Source of the DNA: Nematocida parisii ERTm1 | Taxonomy: Eukaryota > Microsporidia | Direction: 5' to 3' | Assembly: GCF_000250985.1 (NCBI RefSeq) | Contig: NW_013524650.1 | Location: 282,831-346,830, forward strand | Length of the DNA: 64,000 nt | In this document: in pieces, positions 55,348 to 63,554 of the stretch | Numbering within the stretch: position 1 is the stretch's first letter | How the letters are laid out: every line of letters begins with the position of its first letter | Program-made: the position numbers and the translations under genes | Notes under the pieces: generated by a model | Database searches by the model: none | What the model was told of the DNA's origin: nothing | The model's input: only the letters and a program-made list of their open reading frames with translations

Positions 55348-56742
55348 ATGAAATATCCAGTATGCACGAGCCTTTTATACCCACCACCACTCATAGAGTC
55401 ACTGCATGCAGTGGATAAGTCCATAAATAAGACTTATAAGCACGATAAAAGTGTCACTGCATACGATTATATACGTTCTGGTTGTAGAATGGCAAAGTTC
55501 CTCCTGGTGGATACAATTGTATCATTAAGTGCCAATTGTATCTCAAAGAGCCTCGGTGCATCGGCCGTGTTCAATGCACTTACAACAAATGGTCCCCTTA
55601 TAATGAAGCTGGGCCAGTTCCTATCCACGCGCACAGAAGTCTTCTCAGACGAATTAATCATAAAATTACGGAGTATACAAGACTCAGCACCAGAAGTTAA
55701 ACTACAAAACCATCCATTAGACATTCTCTATAAGGAAGTGGGTGTCCGACTGCCAGATACGGCATTAAAACAAAGAATTGGTGCTGGGTGTATATCACAA
55801 GTGTATAAGGTACGCATGGGTAATAAAGACTATGCACTAAAAATAATTGATGAGAGCACGGCAGTGCGTGTGTCCACGGACATCCACGTCCTTGAATTTA
55901 TCTCATGGGTATGCGGTGCCACCCGGTTTTACAGGGAGTTTAAGCAGAACATGCACGCACAAATGGATTTAAGAAAGGAGAAAATGAACACCGACCAGTT
56001 CAGAAGGAACTTCTCATATTATCAGTCCACAGTCGAAAACAGCTCAGTCATAAACCAAGCACTGTCTTACTTCATAAACCGACCCAGCTTTATATTCCCG
56101 AAGCCCATCCTGGCGACTAAAAGGATCCTGCTCACGGAGTACTGGCCAGGCACTAAGATACCCCCATGGGACAAGAATACTTCAAAGAGTCTCCTGATTA
56201 TGTTCATGAAAATGATTTTCAAGGACAGGTTCATTCACTCCGATTTACACCCAGGGAACTTATCCGTATACACAGGTGCACGTACAGCACAGACAAGTAG
56301 TTCACGTATGCATACGCCAATTATAGTGTATGACGCAGGACTAACACACAGTCTTACACTAACACAGCGTAATAATCTATCAGATTTAATTAAAGCCATC
56401 TGCTTAGGCCATAAAAGGAGTGCACTCTCATTGATCATAGACAGGAACATGCTTAATAAGCATACACCACAGGAGAAGGACACTTTCATAAAAAGTGCCA
56501 TTTCTTATTGGGGTATGTGTAATAAGAAATGGAGCACTTTTGACAGGGCACTTAAGATCTACTTTCTAGCGAGGCAGCATAAAGTCTTCTTAGACTCATC
56601 GTATACGAATATAATTATGTCTTCTATTTATATGCAGAACCACCTTAAGGGGATAAATCAGTTTGACTGGAGAATGGCCGTAATGAGTGGGTGCACAGTT
56701 GATTATTTAGATCTGCTCAGACAGTGGAAAAAATTTGCATAA
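55348..56742 (+). CDS. ADCK2/UbiB-family atypical kinase
   Basis: A 464-aa ABC1/ADCK/UbiB kinase-like protein. The family-specific Lys-Leu-Gly-Gln motif is at 87-90, followed by Arg-Thr-Glu-Val-Phe-Ser-Asp-Glu. The altered Ala-rich loop reads Gly-Ala-Gly-Cys-Ile-Ser-Gln-Val, with the Lys strand Tyr-Ala-Leu-Lys-Ile after it. The catalytic loop His-Ser-Asp-Leu-His-Pro-Gly-Asn is at 297-304, and the metal site reads Asp-Ala-Gly. The His-x-Asp-Leu-His form, the Asp-Ala-Gly metal site and a late Leu-Asp-Ser segment point to the ADCK2 branch. Homologues act in mitochondrial lipid or coenzyme Q biology, yet an organism of this type should lack ubiquinone, so a lipid role in the mitosome or ER is more likely (inference). 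No clear presequence is seen. Confidence 0.88.
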   Translation: MKYPVCTSLLYPPPLIESLHAVDKSINKTYKHDKSVTAYDYIRSGCRMAKFLLVDTIVSLSANCISKSLGASAVFNALTTNGPLIMKLGQFLSTRTEVFSDELIIKLRSIQDSAPEVKLQNHPLDILYKEVGVRLPDTALKQRIGAGCISQVYKVRMGNKDYALKIIDESTAVRVSTDIHVLEFISWVCGATRFYREFKQNMHAQMDLRKEKMNTDQFRRNFSYYQSTVENSSVINQALSYFINRPSFIFPKPILATKRILLTEYWPGTKIPPWDKNTSKSLLIMFMKMIFKDRFIHSDLHPGNLSVYTGARTAQTSSSRMHTPIIVYDAGLTHSLTLTQRNNLSDLIKAICLGHKRSALSLIIDRNMLNKHTPQEKDTFIKSAISYWGMCNKKWSTFDRALKIYFLARQHKVFLDSSYTNIIMSSIYMQNHLKGINQFDWRMAVMSGCTVDYLDLLRQWKKFA

Positions 56743-56969
56743 AAAATCAGGAAATAAATAGAAAATCAGGAAGCTTATTATATTAAAAATTACCTAAAAT
56801 AGAAATAATAACGGAATTATAATTTATACCACAATATAACAAAATATAACAAAATTATTAATAAATTATAAATTAATAAAATAAGAATAAAGAAGGATAA
56901 GCAGAAGGATAAGCAGAAGGAGGAGAAGGAGAAGAAGATATGGAGGGGATATGGAATATCAGTGGTATA
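56743..56969. other. AT-rich spacer with GAAGGA runs
   Basis: Contains purine-rich AGGATAAGCAGAAGGA units (56895-56940). No gene is seen. Confidence 0.4.
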
Positions 56970-57440
56970 AGACAGGTGTATATAAGGCATGATATAGGTG
57001 TATAAGTGCATATAGGGTATATAACCCGTATAGATGTATATAAGTACATAATAGGACAGGTACATATAGATCATGTATAAGTATGTATAAGTATATATAG
57101 GGCATACTATAGTATAAGTATATTATATATATAGGTATATATAGGTGTATATAGTATATAGGGCATGTATTATATAGTATATATAGTGCATGGTATAGTA
57201 TATATAGGTGTATATGGTACGTATAGGTATATATAATATAAGTATATATACGGCATAGTAATAATTACATGTATATAGGTGTATAATAGGTATATAAGTA
57301 TATATAGCACATGTATAAGCATGTATATATAGGTACGTATAGGGCATAATAGGTGTATATATAGTGTATATATATAGTGCATGGTATAGTATAATAGGTA
57401 CGTATAGGGCATTATATAGTATGTATATATGTATATGTGC
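56970..57440. repeat. AT-rich minisatellite (TATATAGGTGTATA units)
   Basis: Imperfect tandem units such as TATATAGGTGTATATAG, TATATAGGGCATG and GGTACGTATAGG run for about 470 bp. Minus-strand frames inside (57123-57442) translate to Tyr, Ile and Thr strings and are not genes. The array ends against the doubled motif at 57451. Confidence 0.85.
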
Positions 57441-57450
57441 ATGTGTTATG

Positions 57451-57469
57451 TCGGGTTATATCGGGTTAT
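57451..57469 (-). repeat. Doubled TCGGGTTAT motif, 10-bp period
   Basis: TCGGGTTATA at 57451 and TCGGGTTATG at 57461, ending 3 bp from the stop codon of the 899-aa gene. Confidence 0.75.
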
Positions 57470-57471
57470 GC

Positions 57472-60171
57472 TTAAAATACTAATTTATGCCCATTCTTAT
57501 GCTTAGTGTACTGATTATTAGTATCTGTTATGACCCTATCCATTTCTTCATATATAATCCTGTTGTACTCGTTCCCTGTACACAGCACATCCCGTGCCAT
57601 TTTGAAATTATAAGCTGCTTCCTTGATGTACCCAGAACTAATCATCTTATTAACTGCCTCTCTGTGCACTCTTCTTGATAGTATAATACTGTATATATAC
57701 TTAATATAATCATACTTATATGAATAATGTATACATATATACGTAAACCAGCAACATACAGTATGATTAATGCATAAACTATCTGTATTATACGTAGTAA
57801 TCGTATTATATATACTGACTAACTGATTTATACAACCAGTCTTAACTACTTTATATATGAATACTTCTGATTGTAAATTACCATACAGTATATTATATAC
57901 ATACGTGCCTGGTCTAGATACTTGTACGGTTCTACATAAACACTCTACCATGGGCACCACACTCAATCCCATTATATAATTATATATATAAGATACTTCA
58001 TGTACACTAATACTGCATAAATCAGTACTTGTATACTCTACATCTGGGTAGTATACTTTATGGTTATTATTGTATATGAAACCATACAGTATCTTATTAC
58101 GTATACTTGTATCATCTAATGAAGTACTCCCTATAAGGTTATGCGTGAACCTTAGTACGTTATTATTATACGGTACGTATACGGACAGTGTCTGTGTTAA
58201 GAATGCCAGTATGAATAATGACTTATACTCGATATTATTGATACTTTTACACAGGAATGTACGTAATACACTTGAATTATCCTGGTTCCTGATGAGTGCA
58301 CTGATCTCATTAATGGACTCGTATGGTTCATGTGCGTATCCTGAAGATACTTGTATAATCTCATTATTAATGCACTCTGTGATGAGGTACACTATAAAAC
58401 AGTTTATACCCGTATACGTATGCATAAGATGGGTTAGTTCATTAATTATCTGTGTGTTATTGTGGTTGTCTGTTATTAAGGTAAGTTTAGTATGCTTATC
58501 CTGGATCATTAAGCATACTTCATTATGTAACCCGGCTGTAGATGTGAATATTATGCGTACATTGCCGATTATATCTGATGAACCATTTGCTAGTTTAGTG
58601 CACTCCATGGATGTACATATAATACGTATGCTTGTATACGTACATATAGGCAGTAATAAGGACTTAATACTCTCCTGTATATAAATAGTGTCACTCTCAG
58701 ATAGGACTGATTTAATGCTTAGTTTGTGTAAATCATTCAGTGCCCCGGATAATTCGAGTGTCCTCCCGGTTACGCCTGCTATAACCCTGTAAATATTTAT
58801 GAGGCCACTCATGATATTATTATTACGTATACGGTACTGTACCTGCATGTCCTCTAAATCAGATACGACTGTACACCATAATCTGTGCTTGTCCATATCT
58901 GTACAGTCACTGGGTGCAGTGTACACCTTAAAGAATCTAATTAAGTCTGATGAGGCACTCCTTATGTGTGCTGTTGTATACGTATTAGTATGCTCATCAT
59001 ACACTAAGCAGTAGAATAGGCCTAGAATAGCTGATTCTGCACAATTACTGTACTGCTCGTTATTATCCCTGGAGAATGCCCGATCTTGTCTTATATAAAC
59101 AGGGACTCTTGTTGGTGTAGGTACTTGTCCATGGGCTTGAAGTGGGAATGTTCTATACAGGGACAGTCTCTTATTAATCGCATAAAACGGCATGACATAC
59201 GCCATTTCTGAGCTTAAATCATCTTTATATGTGAAGCATGCATTAAATAATCTACGCCATGAAGACTTCTTCTTATGCACGGACTCTCCTGTGAGGTGGT
59301 CATCTAATATTTCATACACGGCCCGTATAAATTCGATATACTCCGATCGGCTCTGAATAAATTCGAAAATATACGACTGGATCAGGAACCGGGCACTGTT
59401 CATGAACTTACCCGATAAGAAACCTTCCCTTGTAATTGGCTCACTGAACTCGCCCTGTTTCCTTAAGTGCGGATGGGTCCTGCACTGTACAAAGAAATTA
59501 ACCGTCTCTACAACTTCTGATTGATACTTGTCCTTAATACTCCCTGTGGCTGTATCTGTAACCCTAACGTATAACGGGACATTAATGAACTTCTTAGTGC
59601 TGTCTCTGTTATACAGGATAAGTCTATTTATACTCCCACTGTAATCAATGCGTATTCTAATGTCTGCACCCTCCCCTAGAAGTAATAATGATGCAAGTAT
59701 GTACTTAGTATACGGTACAGTCGACTGGGCCTTTAAGAACGTAAATAATGAGTCAGGTATACTTGACGTAATCGAAATAACCCCATCACATGACGGGAAC
59801 ATTTTAAGTATCCTCGTATGGTACTTCCCTAAATACTTCTCAGTTACACCTCCTGTGCGTAAGTCTGTGTATACTTTATCGTGTACTGGGGTTCTTGTGT
59901 ATACGTATTCTGGTGTGGTACTGCTCTTATTCTGGGATACTTTCATGGTGTAGCTGGTTTTAATTTCAGGTGAGTAAAACCGTTTATTATGCATATATGA
60001 CCTATTAATGTAAATGTATCCATGTAATGGGTTGAGTGGTCCTGATGATTTAATTATAAACCTGTTCTGATCATCAATGAGTGTCCCTTGTATATCCTGT
60101 ATGTCAGATAATTCCATCCTTGTACGCACTAATTGTAGCAGTATATTAATGATCATCCATACTCTCATCAT
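57472..60171 (-). CDS. Large putative secreted protein, paralogue of 7985-10783
   Basis: An 899-aa protein with a short hydrophobic N-terminus (about 5-14) that is a plausible but weak signal peptide. It shares with the 932-aa protein the N-terminal Gly-Pro-x-x-Pro block, Phe-Pro-Ser, Leu-Leu-Gly/Ala-Glu-Gly-x-Asp-Ile, Asn-Phe-Phe-Val, Gly-Lys-Phe-Met-Asn-Ser-Ala-Arg, the Tyr-Ser-Asn-Cys-Ala-Glu motif (Cys377), Leu-Phe-Tyr-Cys-Leu-Val-Tyr-Asp and Tyr-Thr-Thr-Ala-His. It lacks the charged low-complexity insert of its paralogue and has Tyr, Ile and Thr-rich sequence with very frequent GTATAC hexamers in its DNA. No named domain is known to me. It is the second member of what looks like a lineage-specific secreted family. 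Confidence 0.75.
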   Translation of the reverse strand: MMRVWMIINILLQLVRTRMELSDIQDIQGTLIDDQNRFIIKSSGPLNPLHGYIYINRSYMHNKRFYSPEIKTSYTMKVSQNKSSTTPEYVYTRTPVHDKVYTDLRTGGVTEKYLGKYHTRILKMFPSCDGVISITSSIPDSLFTFLKAQSTVPYTKYILASLLLLGEGADIRIRIDYSGSINRLILYNRDSTKKFINVPLYVRVTDTATGSIKDKYQSEVVETVNFFVQCRTHPHLRKQGEFSEPITREGFLSGKFMNSARFLIQSYIFEFIQSRSEYIEFIRAVYEILDDHLTGESVHKKKSSWRRLFNACFTYKDDLSSEMAYVMPFYAINKRLSLYRTFPLQAHGQVPTPTRVPVYIRQDRAFSRDNNEQYSNCAESAILGLFYCLVYDEHTNTYTTAHIRSASSDLIRFFKVYTAPSDCTDMDKHRLWCTVVSDLEDMQVQYRIRNNNIMSGLINIYRVIAGVTGRTLELSGALNDLHKLSIKSVLSESDTIYIQESIKSLLLPICTYTSIRIICTSMECTKLANGSSDIIGNVRIIFTSTAGLHNEVCLMIQDKHTKLTLITDNHNNTQIINELTHLMHTYTGINCFIVYLITECINNEIIQVSSGYAHEPYESINEISALIRNQDNSSVLRTFLCKSINNIEYKSLFILAFLTQTLSVYVPYNNNVLRFTHNLIGSTSLDDTSIRNKILYGFIYNNNHKVYYPDVEYTSTDLCSISVHEVSYIYNYIMGLSVVPMVECLCRTVQVSRPGTYVYNILYGNLQSEVFIYKVVKTGCINQLVSIYNTITTYNTDSLCINHTVCCWFTYICIHYSYKYDYIKYIYSIILSRRVHREAVNKMISSGYIKEAAYNFKMARDVLCTGNEYNRIIYEEMDRVITDTNNQYTKHKNGHKLVF

Positions 60172-60407
60172 GAAATTTGCAAATTTTTTATAACTGAGTT
60201 TCTATATATGGAAATATAATTAAGGTAATTAAGGTAATTAATCCTATTCGTGCTAATTATACATTCTATCTGTACGGTTTATGATTATAAGTTAAATACT
60301 TGATCCAATTAAATTTATTTCTATATGGTAAATACAACAGCAGTAAATAAGAATATACTCTTGAGTTATTATGCGCACATGCTGTGTATACGTATATCTT
60401 TAATGGA

Positions 60408-60479
60408 TCTCTCATGGTGTAGTGGTTATCATTCTCGCTTGTCACGCGGGGGACCAGGGTTCGATTCCCTGTGAGAGAG
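60408..60479 (+). tRNA. tRNA-Asp (GTC)
   Basis: A 72-nt cloverleaf. Acceptor TCTCTCA (60408-60414) pairs with TGAGAGA (60472-60478), discriminator G. The A box TGGTGTAGTGG, anticodon loop CTTGTCAC with GTC, and B box GGTTCGATTCC are intact. No intron. It reads Asp codons GAC and GAU. Confidence 0.97.
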
Positions 60480-60483
60480 TTCC

Positions 60484-60488
60484 TTTTT
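60484..60488 (+). terminator. Pol III terminator of tRNA-Asp
   Basis: A run of five T, 4 bp after the tRNA end. It lies 1 bp from the stop codon of the converging Sec12-like gene. Confidence 0.8.
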
Positions 60489-60489
60489 A

Positions 60490-61521
60490 TTACTTCCCGA
60501 ATTTTGCTTGAATGTACCCGTACACACACGCAATGGCCTTCGACGCCTGCGCCTCAGCATAATACTTCGTCACACCCAGGCACGCAGATAAACCAACACA
60601 TAATAAGCCCACTTTGACCACCCGGCGCATCGCACCGTCTCGAGACGTCTTTGATACCTGCCCATTAATGCACGTGCAGTATAATACGCCCTGGGCACTC
60701 GTTATGCATGAAACAGGCGACGGGAATAACTTCTTCCTCCATAACTCAACCCCGCCCGTATACGCAATCACCTCGCCAGTGCCCGTGCCCACATAAAACC
60801 GACCGTCTCCCGTGGAGTGTACGGTAATGCACATAGGCTCAATCACAGTCCACGTCCGGCCGTTGTGCGTCATGTTTATAAGGGACTCGTCATCCTTCAG
60901 CTGGATAATGTACCCGAATGACTTATTCGCTGTATAATTAGTAATCACTCCATCAAGCATGACCTGCTCCTCGCTCTCCTGTGTAAGGAATAGGGCACCG
61001 TTCTTGGCCGTTGTATAAAGAACCGATGCACCGTTTGTGTAAAGTGACCGGACTTTCGATCCTTCTCCCAGCCGTACTTCTGCACTTTCTTCTTCTAAAT
61101 CACTGCCCCGTTTTTCATTTTCTTCTTTTTCTGCCGTCTCCCTTTTTTCCTTTTCTTTTCTTATTTTTGAGACCTCTGCGCTGTACACCCGGCCCTCCCT
61201 TACGTAGTACAGAACGTCCTTCACTATCACGGGTGAGTGCATCCCGAAATAAAGGGGGAAAGGGCCTTCTATCTTCCCGGCCTCTATGAAAAATAGTTCG
61301 AATGAGTCGGGGTACTCTACAATCGCATACCGGTTGCTGTACACCTTCGCAGAGACAACTATCTCCTTGACTGTCTGTGACCATACTTCATTAAACTCTG
61401 TATCAACTAGTACTAACCTGTTCGGGAATCCGTAAAGAGGGTTTCCTCCACCCCCGCCCATCAGTAAGTGATTGCCAGCCTGGCCTATGCTCGTCAGTGG
61501 CATTCCTTCTTTGTATTTCAT
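60490..61521 (-). CDS. SEC12: Sec12-like guanine nucleotide exchange factor for Sar1
   Basis: A 343-aa protein read from Met 61521 (the frame is open to 61602 but would run into tRNA-Leu). The N-terminal Gly-Gly-Gly-Gly-Gly turn followed by Gly-x-x-Asn-Arg-Leu (about 22-36) is the hallmark of Sec12/PREB propellers. Beta-propeller strands follow, interrupted by a Lys and Glu-rich charged loop (about 130-170). A single C-terminal TM helix (about 305-325) would anchor it in the ER with the propeller in the cytosol. Sec12 starts COPII coat assembly by loading Sar1 with GTP. The luminal tail after the TM is very short. Base composition is visibly more GC-rich than neighbouring genes. The gene sits tightly between two tRNAs. 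Confidence 0.65.
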   Translation of the reverse strand: MKYKEGMPLTSIGQAGNHLLMGGGGGNPLYGFPNRLVLVDTEFNEVWSQTVKEIVVSAKVYSNRYAIVEYPDSFELFFIEAGKIEGPFPLYFGMHSPVIVKDVLYYVREGRVYSAEVSKIRKEKEKRETAEKEENEKRGSDLEEESAEVRLGEGSKVRSLYTNGASVLYTTAKNGALFLTQESEEQVMLDGVITNYTANKSFGYIIQLKDDESLINMTHNGRTWTVIEPMCITVHSTGDGRFYVGTGTGEVIAYTGGVELWRKKLFPSPVSCITSAQGVLYCTCINGQVSKTSRDGAMRRVVKVGLLCVGLSACLGVTKYYAEAQASKAIACVYGYIQAKFGK

Positions 61522-61579
61522 AGTAAACAAAAATATTATTCTTTTATTAAGGTGGCCGTGGAATGTTTCATATTTGTAG

Positions 61580-61663
61580 GGCAAGGTGGCCGAGCGGTCC
61601 AAGGCGCTAGGTTTAGGTCCTAGTCTTCGTATGAAGGCGGGGGTTCGAATCCCCCCCTTGTCA
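61580..61663 (+). tRNA. tRNA-Leu (TAG)
   Basis: An 84-nt type II tRNA. Acceptor GGCAAGG (61580-61586) pairs with CCTTGTC (61656-61662), with one G-U pair; discriminator A. The A box GTGGCCGAGCGG, anticodon loop TTTAGGT with TAG, a long variable arm and B box GGTTCGAATCC are present. No intron. It reads the CUA-family Leu codons. Confidence 0.97.
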
Positions 61664-61668
61664 TTTTT
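61664..61668 (+). terminator. Pol III terminator of tRNA-Leu
   Basis: A run of five T starts directly after the discriminator base. Confidence 0.85.
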
Positions 61669-61759
61669 GCTATTGGTCTACGCACACGCATCCCATTCGT
61701 GCATGCTATAATCCTGTTTCACACTCCGCACATATACAGCCAGCGGTTTTTCTTCAACC

Positions 61760-63523
61760 ATGCTTCTCTCTTCCCCAATGGCGGAATACTCGCTTAAAGA
61801 AACGCACACTTTTGAGTTTTTTCTTTTTCTAACAGACGCCTCCGAGCGGCAGTTGATTAAATTCGTTAATGACTTGGAGAAAAAACTGCTGCAAATAGCA
61901 AAGCTCTCATACCGCAGGATTAAGGACTCTGGCACTAAAATTTCAATTAGCACTTTCTCTGGGGAGTACTTGGAAATCATCCTTACAGAAATATCAAGTG
62001 CGTATAACATATCTATCTGTACGTCACTGCCGCCGTATCTGCTCAGTAACAAGAACAACCTTCTTATGGAGTTTGACCAGATATCCTCCTGGAATAACAC
62101 AGCCATTCACTACAACTTCTTAAAGTCGCACTTCACAGTGACCATAACAGGAAATGAGAAGAAAGTCTTTAAAACAAGGACTGAGATGTACAAGCTCATT
62201 GAAAAGATGCACGGCCGTGCACCTTCCTTAATAAACACACCTGTTCATGCTGCGGATATTCTGGCCAGTGGTGGACACGTCTATTTTGAAAGTAAAATAC
62301 TTTGCAGTAATGCTCTTCTTGCAGCTGCCTCCTCTGAGTACATAAGTGCTTCAAAGCCAAAGACTCCCGTATTTAAGAAAGATTTAGTAGTTGACAAAGT
62401 GTCTCTGCTATACTCGCTAACTTACATGCGGCTCTCTATTGAAGATATTCTTGTGAAGAATGAAACGTACATAACGAACATTTCATATTTAAACTCTACG
62501 GCATCTATTGAGATGACTGGATTCTGTAAGAAACTGTTGAAAGATGCGGTCTCTGAGATGGAAATGCTCTTTATATCAATTATAACCTTGAAAATTCAAA
62601 GGATTGACCCGTACACCACGGCAAAAGTGTTTTTGTTTAATCTGCCTGGTTATATTCTTGTTGTGGGCGAGGCATGCGAAGTAAAAAAGATTCTTCGTGA
62701 GATAGACATGCAGTGCGAAATTTCTGTTTTAATACCTCCAGCAATTGAAGAATTCATCTGTGGAAAGAAAAATGGCAAGTTAAACAAAGTCGCCAGAGAG
62801 AGTGACTGTAACCTAACAATACGAAAGGACGCAATGATTTCTGTGTTAATACAGGGCGGGTCGCATAATGCTGAATTCTCCCTAAGCATGATAGAGGATG
62901 AACTTCCAACGGAGCACTCCTTCTACCTCCATGAAAAGCACCATAAGAGAATTATTGGGTACGGCGGAAAATCAATTCAGAGGTTAATGAAGAAGAATGG
63001 AGTCTACATTAAATTTGACAGTACAACAGAAGCAGGACACAATGTAATCATACGAACACCAACGAAGAACAAAGAGTCTCTATACAAAATGTATAAAGAC
63101 GTGATGGAACTTGCCGGAGAGACTCCTTATATGATGCATGGGGCCTGGCACCCTCTTTCATTCTCTGATTTCTATGCTTTAGGCGCACAGAGGTTCAGAT
63201 TTAGAATAAATCTAATTGAGGTTTTTACACAGGAGCCAGTTGATATCCAGTACTACTTAGCAGAACTGCGGGCATCAGAGAAAAAAAGAGCCATTTACAC
63301 CATAGGAGATAAATCTGTCATTGCATCTGACACGCATATTAGTGAGTCAGAGCTAATTACCACGGAAACATGGGCTAGTGCAAACTCTGCATCTACTTAC
63401 TTCTCATGGAAGTATGAAGAGCCCCTTTTCTGCGATAAACTCATCTGGGGAAAGCATTGGAGAGAAAAGGGCTTTTCAGACTCTTGGAATAGCACGCCCT
63501 GGAAAAGTAGTTTCACAGAATAA
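61760..63523 (+). CDS. KH-domain RNA-binding protein
   Basis: A 587-aa protein with at least one clear KH domain at about 385-430: a hydrophobic strand, His-Lys-Arg-Ile-Ile-Gly-Tyr-Gly-Gly-Lys-Ser-Ile-Gln-Arg (Gly-x-x-Gly loop), then a Lys-rich helix and a Val-Tyr-Ile-Lys-Phe strand. Two or three weaker KH-like folds may precede it (about 10-80 and 110-170), as in fungal multi-KH proteins related to vigilin. The C-terminal 130 residues, with several Trp, lack a known motif. It probably binds mRNA in the cytoplasm. Met7 is an alternative start. The stop is followed by AATAAA at 63528-63533. Confidence 0.75.
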   Translation: MLLSSPMAEYSLKETHTFEFFLFLTDASERQLIKFVNDLEKKLLQIAKLSYRRIKDSGTKISISTFSGEYLEIILTEISSAYNISICTSLPPYLLSNKNNLLMEFDQISSWNNTAIHYNFLKSHFTVTITGNEKKVFKTRTEMYKLIEKMHGRAPSLINTPVHAADILASGGHVYFESKILCSNALLAAASSEYISASKPKTPVFKKDLVVDKVSLLYSLTYMRLSIEDILVKNETYITNISYLNSTASIEMTGFCKKLLKDAVSEMEMLFISIITLKIQRIDPYTTAKVFLFNLPGYILVVGEACEVKKILREIDMQCEISVLIPPAIEEFICGKKNGKLNKVARESDCNLTIRKDAMISVLIQGGSHNAEFSLSMIEDELPTEHSFYLHEKHHKRIIGYGGKSIQRLMKKNGVYIKFDSTTEAGHNVIIRTPTKNKESLYKMYKDVMELAGETPYMMHGAWHPLSFSDFYALGAQRFRFRINLIEVFTQEPVDIQYYLAELRASEKKRAIYTIGDKSVIASDTHISESELITTETWASANSASTYFSWKYEEPLFCDKLIWGKHWREKGFSDSWNSTPWKSSFTE

Positions 63524-63554
63524 GGAAAATAAATCTCTCTTTGTTTATGTTTAT

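Noticed and set aside
57123-57442. Minus-strand Tyr/Ile/Thr frames
   Set aside because: They are translations of the AT-rich minisatellite in several phases, without any domain or start signal.
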